In this document: piece after piece, positions 28,686 through 37,677 of the stretch
Layout of the letters: the number at the start of each line of letters is the position of its first letter
How positions within the stretch are numbered: the stretch's first letter is position 1
NCBI RefSeq assembly: GCF_020181615.1
Contig: NZ_CP084029.1
Coordinates: 4,774,847-4,838,846 of the forward strand
Origin: [Mycobacterium] crassicus
GTDB lineage: Bacteria; Actinomycetota; Actinomycetes; Mycobacteriales; Mycobacteriaceae
Reading direction: 5' to 3'
Length of the DNA stretch: 64,000 nucleotides
The notes under the pieces: generated by a model
Seen by the model: only the letters and a program-made list of their open reading frames with translations
What the model was told of the DNA's origin: nothing
Database searches by the model: none
Made by a program: the position numbers and the translations under genes

Positions 28686-30393
28686 CCTCCTGCGGGCCGG
28701 CTGGGATCTGCTGCAGCCGCGGCTGCCCCGTCTGCTGCTGGCCGGCGTGCTCGGGGTGTTGTCGCTGTGCAGCGCACTGGCATTGGCCGGGGTTTCGGCC
28801 TGGCTGATCACCCGCGCCTGGCAGATGCCGGCGGTACTGGACCTGACGGTCGCGGTGGTGGCGGTCCGGGCGCTGGCGATCTCCCGGGGCGTGTTGCACT
28901 ACTGCGAGCGGCTGGCAAGCCATGACACCGCGTTGCGTGCCGCGGGCACCGCCCGCGCACAGATCTATCGTCGCCTGGCGCACGGACCGGCGGAGGCGGC
29001 GATGCGGCTGCCCAGCGGCGACCTGGTCGCGCGGGTCGGCACCGATGTCGACGCACTGGCCGACATGCTGGTGCGCGCCGTGCTGCCGATCGGGGTCGCC
29101 GCGGTGCTGGGCGTGGCCGCCACTGCGGTGATCGCGGTAATCTCCCCGGCGGCCGCCGCGGTGCTGGCGGTGTGCCTGCTGGTCGCCGGGGTGGTGACGC
29201 CGTGGCAGTCGGCGCGGGCCGCAGCGGCGCAGGAAGAGGTGGCCCGCCAACATCTTTCCGACCGCGACGTGTCGGCTCTGCTGGCGTTGGACCATGCGCC
29301 CGAGTTGCGGATCGCGGGGCTGCTGCCCGAGGTGATCGCCGAATCGCAACGCCGCCAGCGCGCCTGGGGTGCCGCCGTGGACGCCGCCGCCAAACCGGCG
29401 GCCATCGCCGCGGCCGCGCCCACCGCCGCGGTCGGGGCAAGTCTGCTCGGCGCGGTGGTGGCCGGGATCGGTATCGCCGATGCCGTCGCACCCACCACGG
29501 TCGCGATCCTGATGCTGTTGCCGCTGTCGGCGTTCGAGGCGACCACCGCGCTGCCGGCCGCCGCGATCCAGCTGACCCGCTCGCGTATCGCGGCGCGGCG
29601 ACTGGTCGACCTGGCGCCGCCGGCGCCTCCCGTGCGGCCCGCGCCGCAGGCTCCCCGCATCGCCGCCCGGCGGCTCCATGCCGACGTGCGATCCGGGCAC
29701 CACCGCGACCATGCGGTCCGGGTGCAGCTGGATCTGGAACCCGGAGACCGGCTGGCGATCACCGGTCCCAGTGGTGCGGGCAAGACCACGCTGCTGATGA
29801 CCCTGGCCGGCCTGGTGGCACCGCTGGACGGCCAGGTCACGCTGGGCGGCACGGCGCTGGAAGCGCTCGATGAGCACGAATTGCGTTCCGCCGTGGGTTT
29901 TTTCGCCGAGGATGCCCATGTCTTCGCGACCACGGTTCGGGACAATCTGCTGGTAGCACGCGGAGACTGCGAGGACGACGAACTGGCCACAGCCCTGGAG
30001 CGGGTCGGTCTTCGCCGGTGGCTGGCCGGCCTGCCCGAGGGCTTGGCGACGGTACTGTCCGGCGGCGCCCAGGCGTTGTCGGCGGGCCAGCGCCGGCGGT
30101 TGCTGTTGGCCCGCGCCCTGCTCTCACCCGCCCGGATCGTGCTGCTCGACGAGCCGACCGAGCACCTCGACGCCGGCGACGCCGAGGATCTGCTGCGCGC
30201 GCTGCTTCGGGCCCCCGGCCTGTTCTCGACGGAGCGCACCGTGGTGGTGGCCACCCACCATCTGCCCGACGACACCGGGTGCCGGCAGCTCGACCTCGCT
30301 CTGGCGGTTGCCGCCGACCTAGCCGGCGCCGGGAGTCGGGATGCCGCCGCGGAGCAGCTCATTGGCCAGCGGGGTGTGGGCGGTCAGCCATAG
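28672..30393 (+). CDS. cydC: thiol reductant ABC exporter, CydC subunit
   Basis: A 573-residue half-transporter partnering CydD: six membrane helices, Walker A GPSGAGKTT, a signature of the form LSAGQRRRLLLARAL (Ala in place of Gly in LSGGQ), Walker [13 protein letters not shown], and switch His THH. The ATG overlaps the cydD stop by 14 bases. Its last 25 codons overlap the 3' end of the opposite-strand dioxygenase gene by 75 bases. The C-terminal Arg/Asp/Gln-rich residues there are poorly conserved-looking, so the stop may have drifted downstream. Confidence 0.93.
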   Translation: MHEPDLLRAGWDLLQPRLPRLLLAGVLGVLSLCSALALAGVSAWLITRAWQMPAVLDLTVAVVAVRALAISRGVLHYCERLASHDTALRAAGTARAQIYRRLAHGPAEAAMRLPSGDLVARVGTDVDALADMLVRAVLPIGVAAVLGVAATAVIAVISPAAAAVLAVCLLVAGVVTPWQSARAAAAQEEVARQHLSDRDVSALLALDHAPELRIAGLLPEVIAESQRRQRAWGAAVDAAAKPAAIAAAAPTAAVGASLLGAVVAGIGIADAVAPTTVAILMLLPLSAFEATTALPAAAIQLTRSRIAARRLVDLAPPAPPVRPAPQAPRIAARRLHADVRSGHHRDHAVRVQLDLEPGDRLAITGPSGAGKTTLLMTLAGLVAPLDGQVTLGGTALEALDEHELRSAVGFFAEDAHVFATTVRDNLLVARGDCEDDELATALERVGLRRWLAGLPEGLATVLSGGAQALSAGQRRRLLLARALLSPARIVLLDEPTEHLDAGDAEDLLRALLRAPGLFSTERTVVVATHHLPDDTGCRQLDLALAVAADLAGAGSRDAAAEQLIGQRGVGGQP

Positions 30394-31263
30394 CCGCAGC
30401 AGATGTCGCCGCAGACTCGGATCGTCGTCGTCGAGGTAGCCCTCGCGGGCATGCAGCACGGTGGTGTTGTTGAGCAGCTGCACATCCCCCGGCCGAAAGT
30501 CCATCTCGATATGAAACAACGGATCGTTGGCGATGGTCTCCACCAGAGCCAACGCCGCCAGCTGCTCGTCGGTCAGGCGTGGCGCGGAACTGTGCTGCTG
30601 TGAGTCGCGGATGTACCAGGCGATGAAGAAGATGCGCGGGACCCCACCGATGTCGATGATCGGTGGCAGCTCGAAGTAGGGCTGCTCACCCGGGCCTTCT
30701 TCGCCGTTGCGGCTCCACGGCATCGGGGCGTACATGACGTCGAGCAGATGCGGATCGCGGCGAAGCATCTCGTTGAAAATCGCGTGCGCACTGGCGATTC
30801 GGGATGCGCCACCGGTCTTGGCAGGACGCAAGCACAGCAGTCCGACCAGGTCGGAGCCGTCGCTGTGGAAATCTTGCGGCAGGTTGGTCCGGTATTTGCG
30901 CACCGTCGGCCCGGCGGGGATTCGTTCATCACGGATATGGGTGATGATGTTGCCGTCGCGGTCCTGCCCGACCGGTGTTCCCAGCAGCGCACCCAACCCG
31001 CGGTAAGCATGGGCGATCTGCTGCTCGGTGAGCTCATCGATCGGGAAGTTGCGCAGGCGCACGAATCCCGGCCCGTCGTGCAGAAGCTCCGCCCACTGCG
31101 CGGCGTGTGCACCGATCCGCCGGCCCAGATCGGCGCCGGCGCGGCCGTGGTCGATCAGCGCCTGTCTGTCGGTGGTGCTCAGCTCGAATGACCAGACCGA
31201 CTCATCGGGGAAGTCCGCGCGCGTCCATACCGACGGTGAGTCATCGGGGACCGGGGATACCAC
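30319..31263 (-). CDS. TauD/TfdA-family Fe(II)/2-oxoglutarate dioxygenase
   Basis: A 314-residue enzyme with the facial triad in place: His133 and Asp135 in FHSDGSDLVG, and a distal His at about 271 in VLHAREGY, followed about 15 residues on by Arg for 2-oxoglutarate. It should hydroxylate or desaturate a small substrate using O2 and 2-oxoglutarate. The GTG at 31263 was chosen because AAGGAG sits seven bases upstream. It is last in a three-gene minus-strand set with the SRPBCC protein and the deacylase. Its substrate is unknown. Confidence 0.88.
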   Translation of the reverse strand: MVSPVPDDSPSVWTRADFPDESVWSFELSTTDRQALIDHGRAGADLGRRIGAHAAQWAELLHDGPGFVRLRNFPIDELTEQQIAHAYRGLGALLGTPVGQDRDGNIITHIRDERIPAGPTVRKYRTNLPQDFHSDGSDLVGLLCLRPAKTGGASRIASAHAIFNEMLRRDPHLLDVMYAPMPWSRNGEEGPGEQPYFELPPIIDIGGVPRIFFIAWYIRDSQQHSSAPRLTDEQLAALALVETIANDPLFHIEMDFRPGDVQLLNNTTVLHAREGYLDDDDPSLRRHLLRLWLTAHTPLANELLRGGIPTPGAG

Positions 31264-31302
31264 GATGGTGCTCCTTCGCGTCGTGCTGCGCACGGTATCG
31301 GA

Positions 31303-31806
31303 TCAGGCTGGGCCAGCCGTCTCGAAACGCTGGTCGGTGTAGCGGCGCAGGTTGGACAGGAACCGGCGAAACGCCAGGTTCATCAGCGGGCCGCTGATCG
31401 GCGAGGCCCAGCGCGCCGCGCCGGCCAGGCGGTTGGCCAGCGTCCAGGTGAGCCGGCACCCATCGGCGGTGGGTTCGATGTGGTAGTCCTCGACGAAGGC
31501 CGCCAACGACGACGTCGAGCTTGCGTTGAACCGAAATGCCATGTGCCGGGCCGGTTCCCAGGCCAGGAACTCCTCGTCGCCGATGATCCCGCCGCGCATG
31601 TCGACCATCCGGGTGGTGCCGACGCCGTGCGGTTCGGGGCTGGTCCAGGTCACGTTGGTGATGACACTGGCCCAGCGCGGCCAGGCCTCGGCGTCGGCGA
31701 GCACTTCCCAGGCCTGCTCGGGTGTGATGGCCAGCTCGACGCTGTTGCTGAACCGCTGCGGTGCACAGTCCACGAACCCGAGATCGACCTGCTCGCAGGG
31801 ATACAT
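31303..31806 (-). CDS. SRPBCC/polyketide-cyclase-like protein
   Basis: A 167-residue protein of the START-like fold: N-terminal strand FSNSVELAITPEQAWEVLAD, then WPRWASVITNVTW, and a C-terminal helix with LMNLAFRRFLSNLRRY. Such proteins bind hydrophobic ligands or act as cyclases/dehydratases. It lies between the deacylase and dioxygenase genes on one strand. The ATG at 31806 is used; a TTG three codons earlier has a better-placed GGAAGGG ribosome site and is a real alternative. Confidence 0.82.
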   Translation of the reverse strand: MYPCEQVDLGFVDCAPQRFSNSVELAITPEQAWEVLADAEAWPRWASVITNVTWTSPEPHGVGTTRMVDMRGGIIGDEEFLAWEPARHMAFRFNASSTSSLAAFVEDYHIEPTADGCRLTWTLANRLAGAARWASPISGPLMNLAFRRFLSNLRRYTDQRFETAGPA

Positions 31807-31838
31807 CCGAGACAACTGTTGATTCCCTTCCAGTCCTG

Positions 31839-33602
31839 TCAGCGCGCCCCGCGCACCAGCCGGCCCGGCCGCGCGCCGGTGTCGGCCCCGTTGCGCCGGG
31901 TGACGGTGCCGCTGACGATCGTCGCAACATACCCGCTGGCGCCCTGCAGCAGACGACGGCCACCGGCCGGCAGGTCGTAGGCCATCCGGGCCGGATGCAG
32001 CGTCAGCGCGTCCATGTCGATGACGTTGATGTCGGCCTTCTTGCCGACCTCGATGGTGCCGCGATCGTTCAGCCCGAACAGCTGCGCGGTGTCCCGGCAC
32101 TGTTTGCGCACCAGGTATTCCAGCGGCAGCCGCTCGCCCCGGTGCCGGTCGCGGGCCCAGTGGGTGAGCAGGTAGGTGGGGTAGGAAGCGTCGCAGATCA
32201 TTCCGCAGTGCGCGCCGCCGTCGGACAGGCCCAGCACCCCGGCGGGGTGGGTGAGCATCTCACGGATCGCGTCGTGGTTTCCGTCGGCGTAGTTGAAGAA
32301 CGGCAGCATCAGCATCGCGCCGGCGTCGCCCTCCAGCATCAGGTCGTACAGCGTCACCAGCGGGTCCTCGCCGCGGGCCGCGGCGATCGACGCCACCGAG
32401 CGCTCGGCGGTCGGCTCGTAGTCCGGCGGGTCGCCCAGGTCATAGATGCGGTGCAGCGAGTGCTGCACCAACGCGAACATCGCGTCGAACTGCACGGCGG
32501 GATCGGGCGGCAGGTCGTCTTCGGCCAGGATCGCGGCCTTCACGGCCGGATCGGCCAGTCGCGCGGCGAGTTCGGCACGGCTGCAATCGGCCTTCAGCCG
32601 GCGGTAGGTCGGCCGGTGGGTGAACGCGTGATGCCCCGGGAACCCCAGCAGCATGCCGAACGGCCGGGCCGCGATCTGCGGGTACAGCGCGCTGCCGGCC
32701 TGGTGGGCGGCCGCCGAGATGTCCAGCTGCTCGCGCCACAGGTTCGGGTCGGCGTCGACCTGGATCAGCGCGAACGACACCGGTCGGTCGATCTCCGCGC
32801 CGAGGCGCTGCATCCACTCCAGTTCCTTCTTGGGCGCCACGATGTCCTCGCCGGCCGCACCCTGCGGAGCGAGTTCGAACACCGCCTGACCGCCCGCCGC
32901 CATGGCCCGGCCCAGGCCGAACAGTTCGTCTTCGGCGGCGAACGTGCCCGGTACCGGTTCACCGTCCATGGCCCGGTGCGCCAGCGTGCGCGACGTCGAG
33001 AAACCCAGTGCCCCAGCCTCAACGGCCTCTTGCACCAGCCGGCTCATGGCCGCGATGTCGTCCGGGGTGGCCGGCTCGTTGCGGGCCCCGCGGTCACCCA
33101 TGGCGTAGGCGCGGATCGCGCCGTGCGCGACCTGGCTGCCGACGTCGACGGCCAGATTCTGACTCTCGAGTTTGTCCAGGTACTCCGGGTAGCTCTCCCA
33201 GCCCCAGGTGATGCCCTCGGTGAGCGCGGTACCGGGGATGTCCTCGACGCCCTCCATCAGCTCGATCAGCCACTCCTCACGGCCCGGCCGAACCGGGGCG
33301 AAGCCCACCCCGCAGTTGCCGGTGACCACCGTCGTGACGCCGTGCCCGCTGGACGGATCCAGCAGGCCGTCCCAGCTCACCTGGCCGTCGTAGTGGGTGT
33401 GGATGTCCACGAATCCCGGTGCGACGATCCGGCCGGTGGCGTCGATCGTCTCGGCCGTCGCACCGGTCAACCCGGGATCGTCAGCTCCGGAGCGGCGCCG
33501 GACCGCGACGATCCGGCCGTCGGAGATCCCGACGTCCGCCAGGTAGCGGTCGGCTCCGGTTCCGTCGACGACGGTGCCCCCGGTGATCGTGAGGTCGTAC
33601 AT
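31839..33602 (-). CDS. N-acyl-D-amino-acid deacylase-family amidohydrolase
   Basis: A 587-residue protein with an N-terminal beta-domain, then the metal-binding motif HTHYDGQ at about 68-74, further His in [11 protein letters not shown], and a C-terminal [13 protein letters not shown] segment closing the composite domain. This matches the D-aminoacylase/N-acyl-D-glutamate deacylase branch of the amidohydrolase superfamily, in which many members hydrolyse unknown amides. The ATG at 33602 has GAAGGAG seven bases upstream. It is first in the minus-strand unit, divergent from tetR across a strong dyad. Confidence 0.9.
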   Translation of the reverse strand: MYDLTITGGTVVDGTGADRYLADVGISDGRIVAVRRRSGADDPGLTGATAETIDATGRIVAPGFVDIHTHYDGQVSWDGLLDPSSGHGVTTVVTGNCGVGFAPVRPGREEWLIELMEGVEDIPGTALTEGITWGWESYPEYLDKLESQNLAVDVGSQVAHGAIRAYAMGDRGARNEPATPDDIAAMSRLVQEAVEAGALGFSTSRTLAHRAMDGEPVPGTFAAEDELFGLGRAMAAGGQAVFELAPQGAAGEDIVAPKKELEWMQRLGAEIDRPVSFALIQVDADPNLWREQLDISAAAHQAGSALYPQIAARPFGMLLGFPGHHAFTHRPTYRRLKADCSRAELAARLADPAVKAAILAEDDLPPDPAVQFDAMFALVQHSLHRIYDLGDPPDYEPTAERSVASIAAARGEDPLVTLYDLMLEGDAGAMLMLPFFNYADGNHDAIREMLTHPAGVLGLSDGGAHCGMICDASYPTYLLTHWARDRHRGERLPLEYLVRKQCRDTAQLFGLNDRGTIEVGKKADINVIDMDALTLHPARMAYDLPAGGRRLLQGASGYVATIVSGTVTRRNGADTGARPGRLVRGAR

Positions 33603-33656
33603 GGACAGCTCCTTCGATCGTGGCATCGGACGTGCCGAGAGCGGGTGTTGATCAAT

Positions 33657-33683
33657 TTGTACACATCTCGATAATGTGTGCAA
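33657..33683. promoter_or_regulatory. putative TetR operator overlapping the regulator start codon
   Basis: TTGTACACAT-CTCGATA-ATGTGTGCAA forms a 10-base-arm inverted repeat with one mismatch and a seven-base spacer. It lies between the divergent deacylase and tetR genes and overlaps the assigned GTG start of tetR (33678). The overlap suggests strong autorepression, a leaderless message, or a start slightly downstream (another GTG at 33684). Confidence 0.65.
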
Positions 33684-34301
33684 GTGCCTGGCGATCCGAC
33701 GCTGCTCCCGACTCCACTGCTCGTCGCGGCCGCCGACACGCTGCGTCAACTCGGCCCGCGCCGGTTCAGCCTCACCGCGGTCGCCGAAACCGCCGGGGTG
33801 TCACGCGGCACGGTGCACAACACCTTGGGGACCCGCGACGCCGCCATCACCGCGGCCCTGGACCACCTGTCCGCGGCGTTCATCGCGACGCTGGCCGCCG
33901 AGGTCAACGAGCAGAGCACGCTGGCCGACCAGGTGGCCGCCGCGGCGGTGCTCATCTCGGCGCACCGCCGCAAGAAGGCGAGCACCCCGCGCGGCATCAA
34001 CCAGGGTGTGCTGATCCTGCTGTTGGAACACGGCAACGAAGCGCTGCTGCGGCGTTCCGTCGAGTTGTGGACGCCGCTGGTCCGCGCCGCCGCTCGCCGC
34101 GGCGAAGTGGCCGCCGGGATCAACGCCGGCCGGGCCAGTGAATGGATCATGCGTGTGCTGTTCAGCTTCGAGCTGCTGCCGCCCATCCGGGTGGATCTGG
34201 ACAATCCCCGCGCGGTGCGCCGCTTCGTCAGCGACCACATCGTCGCCGGCCTGGGCGGAGCGAGCCGCGACACCCAACAGGAAAAGGAGATTCCCGCATG
34301 A
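33678..34301 (+). CDS. TetR-family regulator
   Basis: A 207-residue protein. The helix-turn-helix lies at about 30-55 (SLTAVAETAGVSRGTVHNTL), with a C-terminal ligand domain containing TPRGINQGVLILLLEHG. The GTG start gives a normal short arm before the HTH. It is the first gene of a unit with a mycofactocin-type SDR (four-base ATGA overlap). It presumably controls this unit and the divergent deacylase unit through the dyad at its start. Confidence 0.88.
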   Translation: MQVPGDPTLLPTPLLVAAADTLRQLGPRRFSLTAVAETAGVSRGTVHNTLGTRDAAITAALDHLSAAFIATLAAEVNEQSTLADQVAAAAVLISAHRRKKASTPRGINQGVLILLLEHGNEALLRRSVELWTPLVRAAARRGEVAAGINAGRASEWIMRVLFSFELLPPIRVDLDNPRAVRRFVSDHIVAGLGGASRDTQQEKEIPA

Positions 34302-35119
34302 CCGATTCCTCGCTGACCGGCAAGGTCGCCTATGTGACCGGGGCCGCCCGCGGGCAGGGCCGCTCGCACTGCGTCCGGTTGGCCCGCGCCGGGGCCGACA
34401 TCGTCGCCATCGACGCCTGCGCGCCGGTGACCGAACACAACGGCTATCCACCCGCGACGTCCGAGGACCTCGCCGAGACCGTCCGACTGGTCGAGGGCGA
34501 GGGCCGCAAGATCCTCGTCGGGGAGATCGACGTGCGTGACCTGGCCGGCCAGCAGCGCATCGTCGCCGACGCGATCGAGCAGTTCGGCCGCCTCGACATC
34601 GTCGTCGCCAACGCCGCGGTCCTGAACTGGGGCCGGCTGTGGGAGATCTCCGCCCAGCAATGGCAGGACACCCTGGACATCAATCTGACCGGCCTGTGGA
34701 ACACGGTCAAAGCCGTTGTCCCGCCGATGATCGCCGCCGGAAACGGCGGGTCGATCATCGCCGTCAGCTCCGCGGCGGGAATCAAGGCGGTGCCCGGCTG
34801 CGGCCACTACTGCGCCACCAAGTTCGGCGTTGTCGGCCTGACCAACTCCCTGGCCGTGGAGCTCGGCGAGTTCGGGATCCGGGTCAATTCGGTGCACCCC
34901 TACGGCACCGACACCCCGATGGGCAACGACACGTCGATCTACGAGATGCTGCGCGACCACCCCGGCTATATCCACAGTTTCTCGCCGGGCGCGCTGCCCA
35001 CCGACTCACTCATCGCGCCCGATCAGGTCTCCGACATCGTGGTCTGGTTGGCCGGCCCCGAGTCCTCTTTGATCACCGCCGCCCAGATCCCCGCGGAAAA
35101 GGGCTACCTCAAGATCTGA
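34298..35119 (+). CDS. mycofactocin-coupled SDR-family oxidoreductase
   Basis: A 273-residue short-chain dehydrogenase. The Rossmann motif TGAARGQGRSH lies at about 14-24 with the QGR form typical of the mycofactocin-dependent group (TIGR03971). An insert after the second strand (CAPVTEHNGYPPATSEDL) is also characteristic. Catalytic Ser is near 158, with Tyr171 and Lys175 (YCATK). Family members carry non-exchangeable NAD and pass electrons to the peptide-derived cofactor mycofactocin, usually oxidising alcohols. It overlaps tetR by four bases and has AAAAGGAG before the ATG. The mycofactocin biosynthesis genes are not in this window. Confidence 0.88.
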   Translation: MTDSSLTGKVAYVTGAARGQGRSHCVRLARAGADIVAIDACAPVTEHNGYPPATSEDLAETVRLVEGEGRKILVGEIDVRDLAGQQRIVADAIEQFGRLDIVVANAAVLNWGRLWEISAQQWQDTLDINLTGLWNTVKAVVPPMIAAGNGGSIIAVSSAAGIKAVPGCGHYCATKFGVVGLTNSLAVELGEFGIRVNSVHPYGTDTPMGNDTSIYEMLRDHPGYIHSFSPGALPTDSLIAPDQVSDIVVWLAGPESSLITAAQIPAEKGYLKI

Positions 35120-35221
35120 GCCTCGCCTGCTGTCCTTTTCGCCGGACACCGATCGTCGGCGGTGCCATGATCAGCTGCAGTACACCATCGTTTTCGAAGT
35201 CCACGACGTTAGGGCGACAAC

Positions 35222-36403
35222 ATGGGCGAACGGGTAATCGACCGGCTGATGGAGATCGCCGACCAGCTGCGCGAGCAGGCCGGCGAAGCCGAGCGGATCG
35301 GCCGGCTGACCGATCAGACGGTCAAGGCGATGAAGGACGCCGGCTCGATCCGGTTGCTGCAGTCGGCCAAACACGGCGGGTATGAGGCGCATCCGCGCGA
35401 GTGGGCCGAAACCGTCATGGCCACCGCGGCGCTGGACCCGTCGGCGGGGTGGGTCAACGGGGTGGTCGGGGTGCACCCCTACCAGCTGGCCTACGCCGAT
35501 CCGCGGGTGGGCGAGGAGATCTGGGCCGAGGACGTCAACACCTGGATGGCCTCGCCGTATGCGCCACAGGGCGTGGCCAAGCCGGTCGACGGCGGCTATA
35601 TCTTCAACGGCCGGTGGGGGTTCAGCTCCGGTACCGACCACTGCGACTGGATCATTCTCGGTGCGATCGTCGGCGACGCCGACGGCGTTCCGGTCATGCC
35701 GCCTGCCATCTTGCACATGATTCTGCCGCGCTCGGACTATGAGATCGTCGACGACTCCTGGGATGTGGTGGGGCTGCGCGGAACCGGATCCAAGGACGTC
35801 ATCGTCAAGGATGCCTTCGTCCCGAGCTACCGGACGATGGACGGCATGAAGGTGATGGACGGCAGCGCCCAGCGCGAAGCCGGCATGACCAATCCGCTGT
35901 ATCTGATGCCGTGGTCGACGATGTTTCCGCTCGGCATCTCCTCGGCGGTCATCGGTATCACCGAAGGCGCGCTGGCCGCCCATCTGGACTATCAGCGGGA
36001 ACGGGTGAGCGCCACCGGGACCGCGATCAAAGACGACCCCTACGTCATGTACGCGATCGGGGAGGCGGCCGCCGACATCAACGCCGCCCGCCAGGAGCTG
36101 TTGGCCAACGCCGACCGGATCTTCGACATGGTCGCCGCCGGCAAGGAGGTCAGCTTCGCCGACCGCGCCGCGGGGCGCCGCACCCAGGTTCGTGCGGTGT
36201 GGCGCGCGGTGGGCGCCGTCGATGAGATCTTTGCCCGCTCCGGCGGTAACGCGTTGCGGATGGACAAGCCGCTGCAACGGTATTGGCGCGACGCGCACGC
36301 CGGGCTCAACCATGCGATTCATGTGCCCGGGACCACGTTCCACGCCTCGGCGCTCAGTTCGTTGGGCATCGAGCCGCAGGGCCCGCTGCGGGCGATGATC
36401 TAA
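35222..36403 (+). CDS. HsaA-like flavin-dependent monooxygenase, oxygenase component
   Basis: A 393-residue member of the acyl-CoA-dehydrogenase-fold monooxygenases (C-terminal domain PF08028 type). Features shared with HsaA of cholesterol degradation are GGYIFNGRWGFSSG, VGLRGTGSKDVIVKD, MPWSTMFP and WRDAHAG near residue 358. Such enzymes hydroxylate phenols or similar rings using FMNH2/FADH2 from a separate reductase. No HsaB-type reductase gene is present in the window. It lies downstream of tetR-SDR (102-base gap) and ends ten bases from the convergent amidohydrolase operon. It could instead act on a non-aromatic substrate. Confidence 0.85.
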   Translation: MGERVIDRLMEIADQLREQAGEAERIGRLTDQTVKAMKDAGSIRLLQSAKHGGYEAHPREWAETVMATAALDPSAGWVNGVVGVHPYQLAYADPRVGEEIWAEDVNTWMASPYAPQGVAKPVDGGYIFNGRWGFSSGTDHCDWIILGAIVGDADGVPVMPPAILHMILPRSDYEIVDDSWDVVGLRGTGSKDVIVKDAFVPSYRTMDGMKVMDGSAQREAGMTNPLYLMPWSTMFPLGISSAVIGITEGALAAHLDYQRERVSATGTAIKDDPYVMYAIGEAAADINAARQELLANADRIFDMVAAGKEVSFADRAAGRRTQVRAVWRAVGAVDEIFARSGGNALRMDKPLQRYWRDAHAGLNHAIHVPGTTFHASALSSLGIEPQGPLRAMI

Positions 36404-36413
36404 GGCGGTAACC

Positions 36414-37667
36414 CTACCCGCGGGCCGGCGCCATCCGCTTGAGGGCCAGCCCCCCTTCGAACGGCCGGTAGCCGAAGCCGCCCGGGGACACATATCCGGT
36501 GTCGCCCAACGGTGTCGCGACTTCGGCGACGGACGGCCCGATCTCGGCGGCGACCGGCGCCAGGGCATCCAGGTCGAACCGGTACAGCCGGGCCGCGTTG
36601 CCGCCGAGGATCTTGCGGCACTCGTCCTCGGACCGGTCATGCAGCGCCCAGCGGATGGCCAGTTTTGAGTGCGGCGCGAAACCCTCCTCATGCGGATAGT
36701 CGCTGCCCCACATGATGTGGTCGACACCCAGGTAGTCGATCATCGACGACTCGTAGGGGGTCAGCTCGCTGGCCAGGTACACATTCCGCCGGGCGTACTC
36801 GCTGGGCAGCAGGGTCATCTCGTCGACGGACGACCCACCGAACATCCCGTAGGTGCGGTTGTGCGCCTCGGTTTTCATCATCGGCACCATGACATCGAGC
36901 ATCATCAGCTGTTGCTGCACCCACATGGTGCCCTGCTCGGTCGGCACGAATCGCAGTGTCGGGTACCGCTCGAAGACTCCGGCGAGGATCAGGTGGCTCA
37001 GGGTGCGCTGAGCCCATGACGCCATCTCGGTGATGAGCACCGGGTTGGAGGCCGGCTGGTCCATCGGCATCTCGGGGCTGCCGGCCCCGGCGTGCTGCAC
37101 CACCGTCAGGTCCAGTTCCGCGCACAACGCCCAGATCGGTTCGTAGCGGGTGTGGAACAGCGGGGCCACCTGTGGATCACCCGGCGACACGGCCGGGACG
37201 AGCACCCCGCCGAAGCAGTCCTGCCCGGCACCCCAGCGAATCTCCTGGCACGCCAACTCGATGTCGTTGGGGAAGATCTGAATCAGACCGCGACGCCGGG
37301 CCGGGGCCGACGCGCAGAAGTCGACCTGCCACCGGTTGTGGGCCTGCACTCCGGCCCACCGCTTTTCGAAATCGTCACGGGTGCGGGGCAGGCTGATGGT
37401 GATGTTGGGGGTGGTCGGGAAGAACGGCGGAACGGTGTTGGGCAACAGCACCTCTGCGGCGACCCCGTCGGCGTTCATGTCCGCGATCCGCAGGTCGTGA
37501 TCCCAGTTCCTGCTGGCGGTGGCGACGATCAGATCGTCGAACGGGCTGCTGTATGCCTTTGCCCAGGCGTCGAACTCGTCGTGCAGCCGCTCCGGCAGAT
37601 ACCGCCTGTAGTCGTAGAGATCGGCCCCGGCGTGGGTGTCGGTCGAGATGACGACGTAGCGATCCAT
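36414..37667 (-). CDS. amidohydrolase-2 family protein (paralogue 1 of 3)
   Basis: A 417-residue TIM-barrel protein of amidohydrolase family 2 (ACMSD-like). Metal-site residues are Asp10 and His12 in STDTH at the N-terminus, a His in VVQHAG, and Asp in HIMWGSDYPHEEG. The first motif is DxH rather than the usual HxH or ExH. Family members hydrolyse or decarboxylate cyclic substrates through one divalent metal. GAGGAG precedes the ATG. It is last of five genes in the minus-strand operon, ten bases after paralogue 2. Confidence 0.88.
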   Translation of the reverse strand: MDRYVVISTDTHAGADLYDYRRYLPERLHDEFDAWAKAYSSPFDDLIVATASRNWDHDLRIADMNADGVAAEVLLPNTVPPFFPTTPNITISLPRTRDDFEKRWAGVQAHNRWQVDFCASAPARRRGLIQIFPNDIELACQEIRWGAGQDCFGGVLVPAVSPGDPQVAPLFHTRYEPIWALCAELDLTVVQHAGAGSPEMPMDQPASNPVLITEMASWAQRTLSHLILAGVFERYPTLRFVPTEQGTMWVQQQLMMLDVMVPMMKTEAHNRTYGMFGGSSVDEMTLLPSEYARRNVYLASELTPYESSMIDYLGVDHIMWGSDYPHEEGFAPHSKLAIRWALHDRSEDECRKILGGNAARLYRFDLDALAPVAAEIGPSVAEVATPLGDTGYVSPGGFGYRPFEGGLALKRMAPARG

Positions 37668-37677
37668 CGTGGACTCC

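Noticed and set aside
33657..33683. KstR- or KstR2-type steroid regulator site
   Set aside because: Neither the TNNAACNNGTTNNA nor the AGCAAG-CTTGCT pattern is present here or in the other dyads examined.
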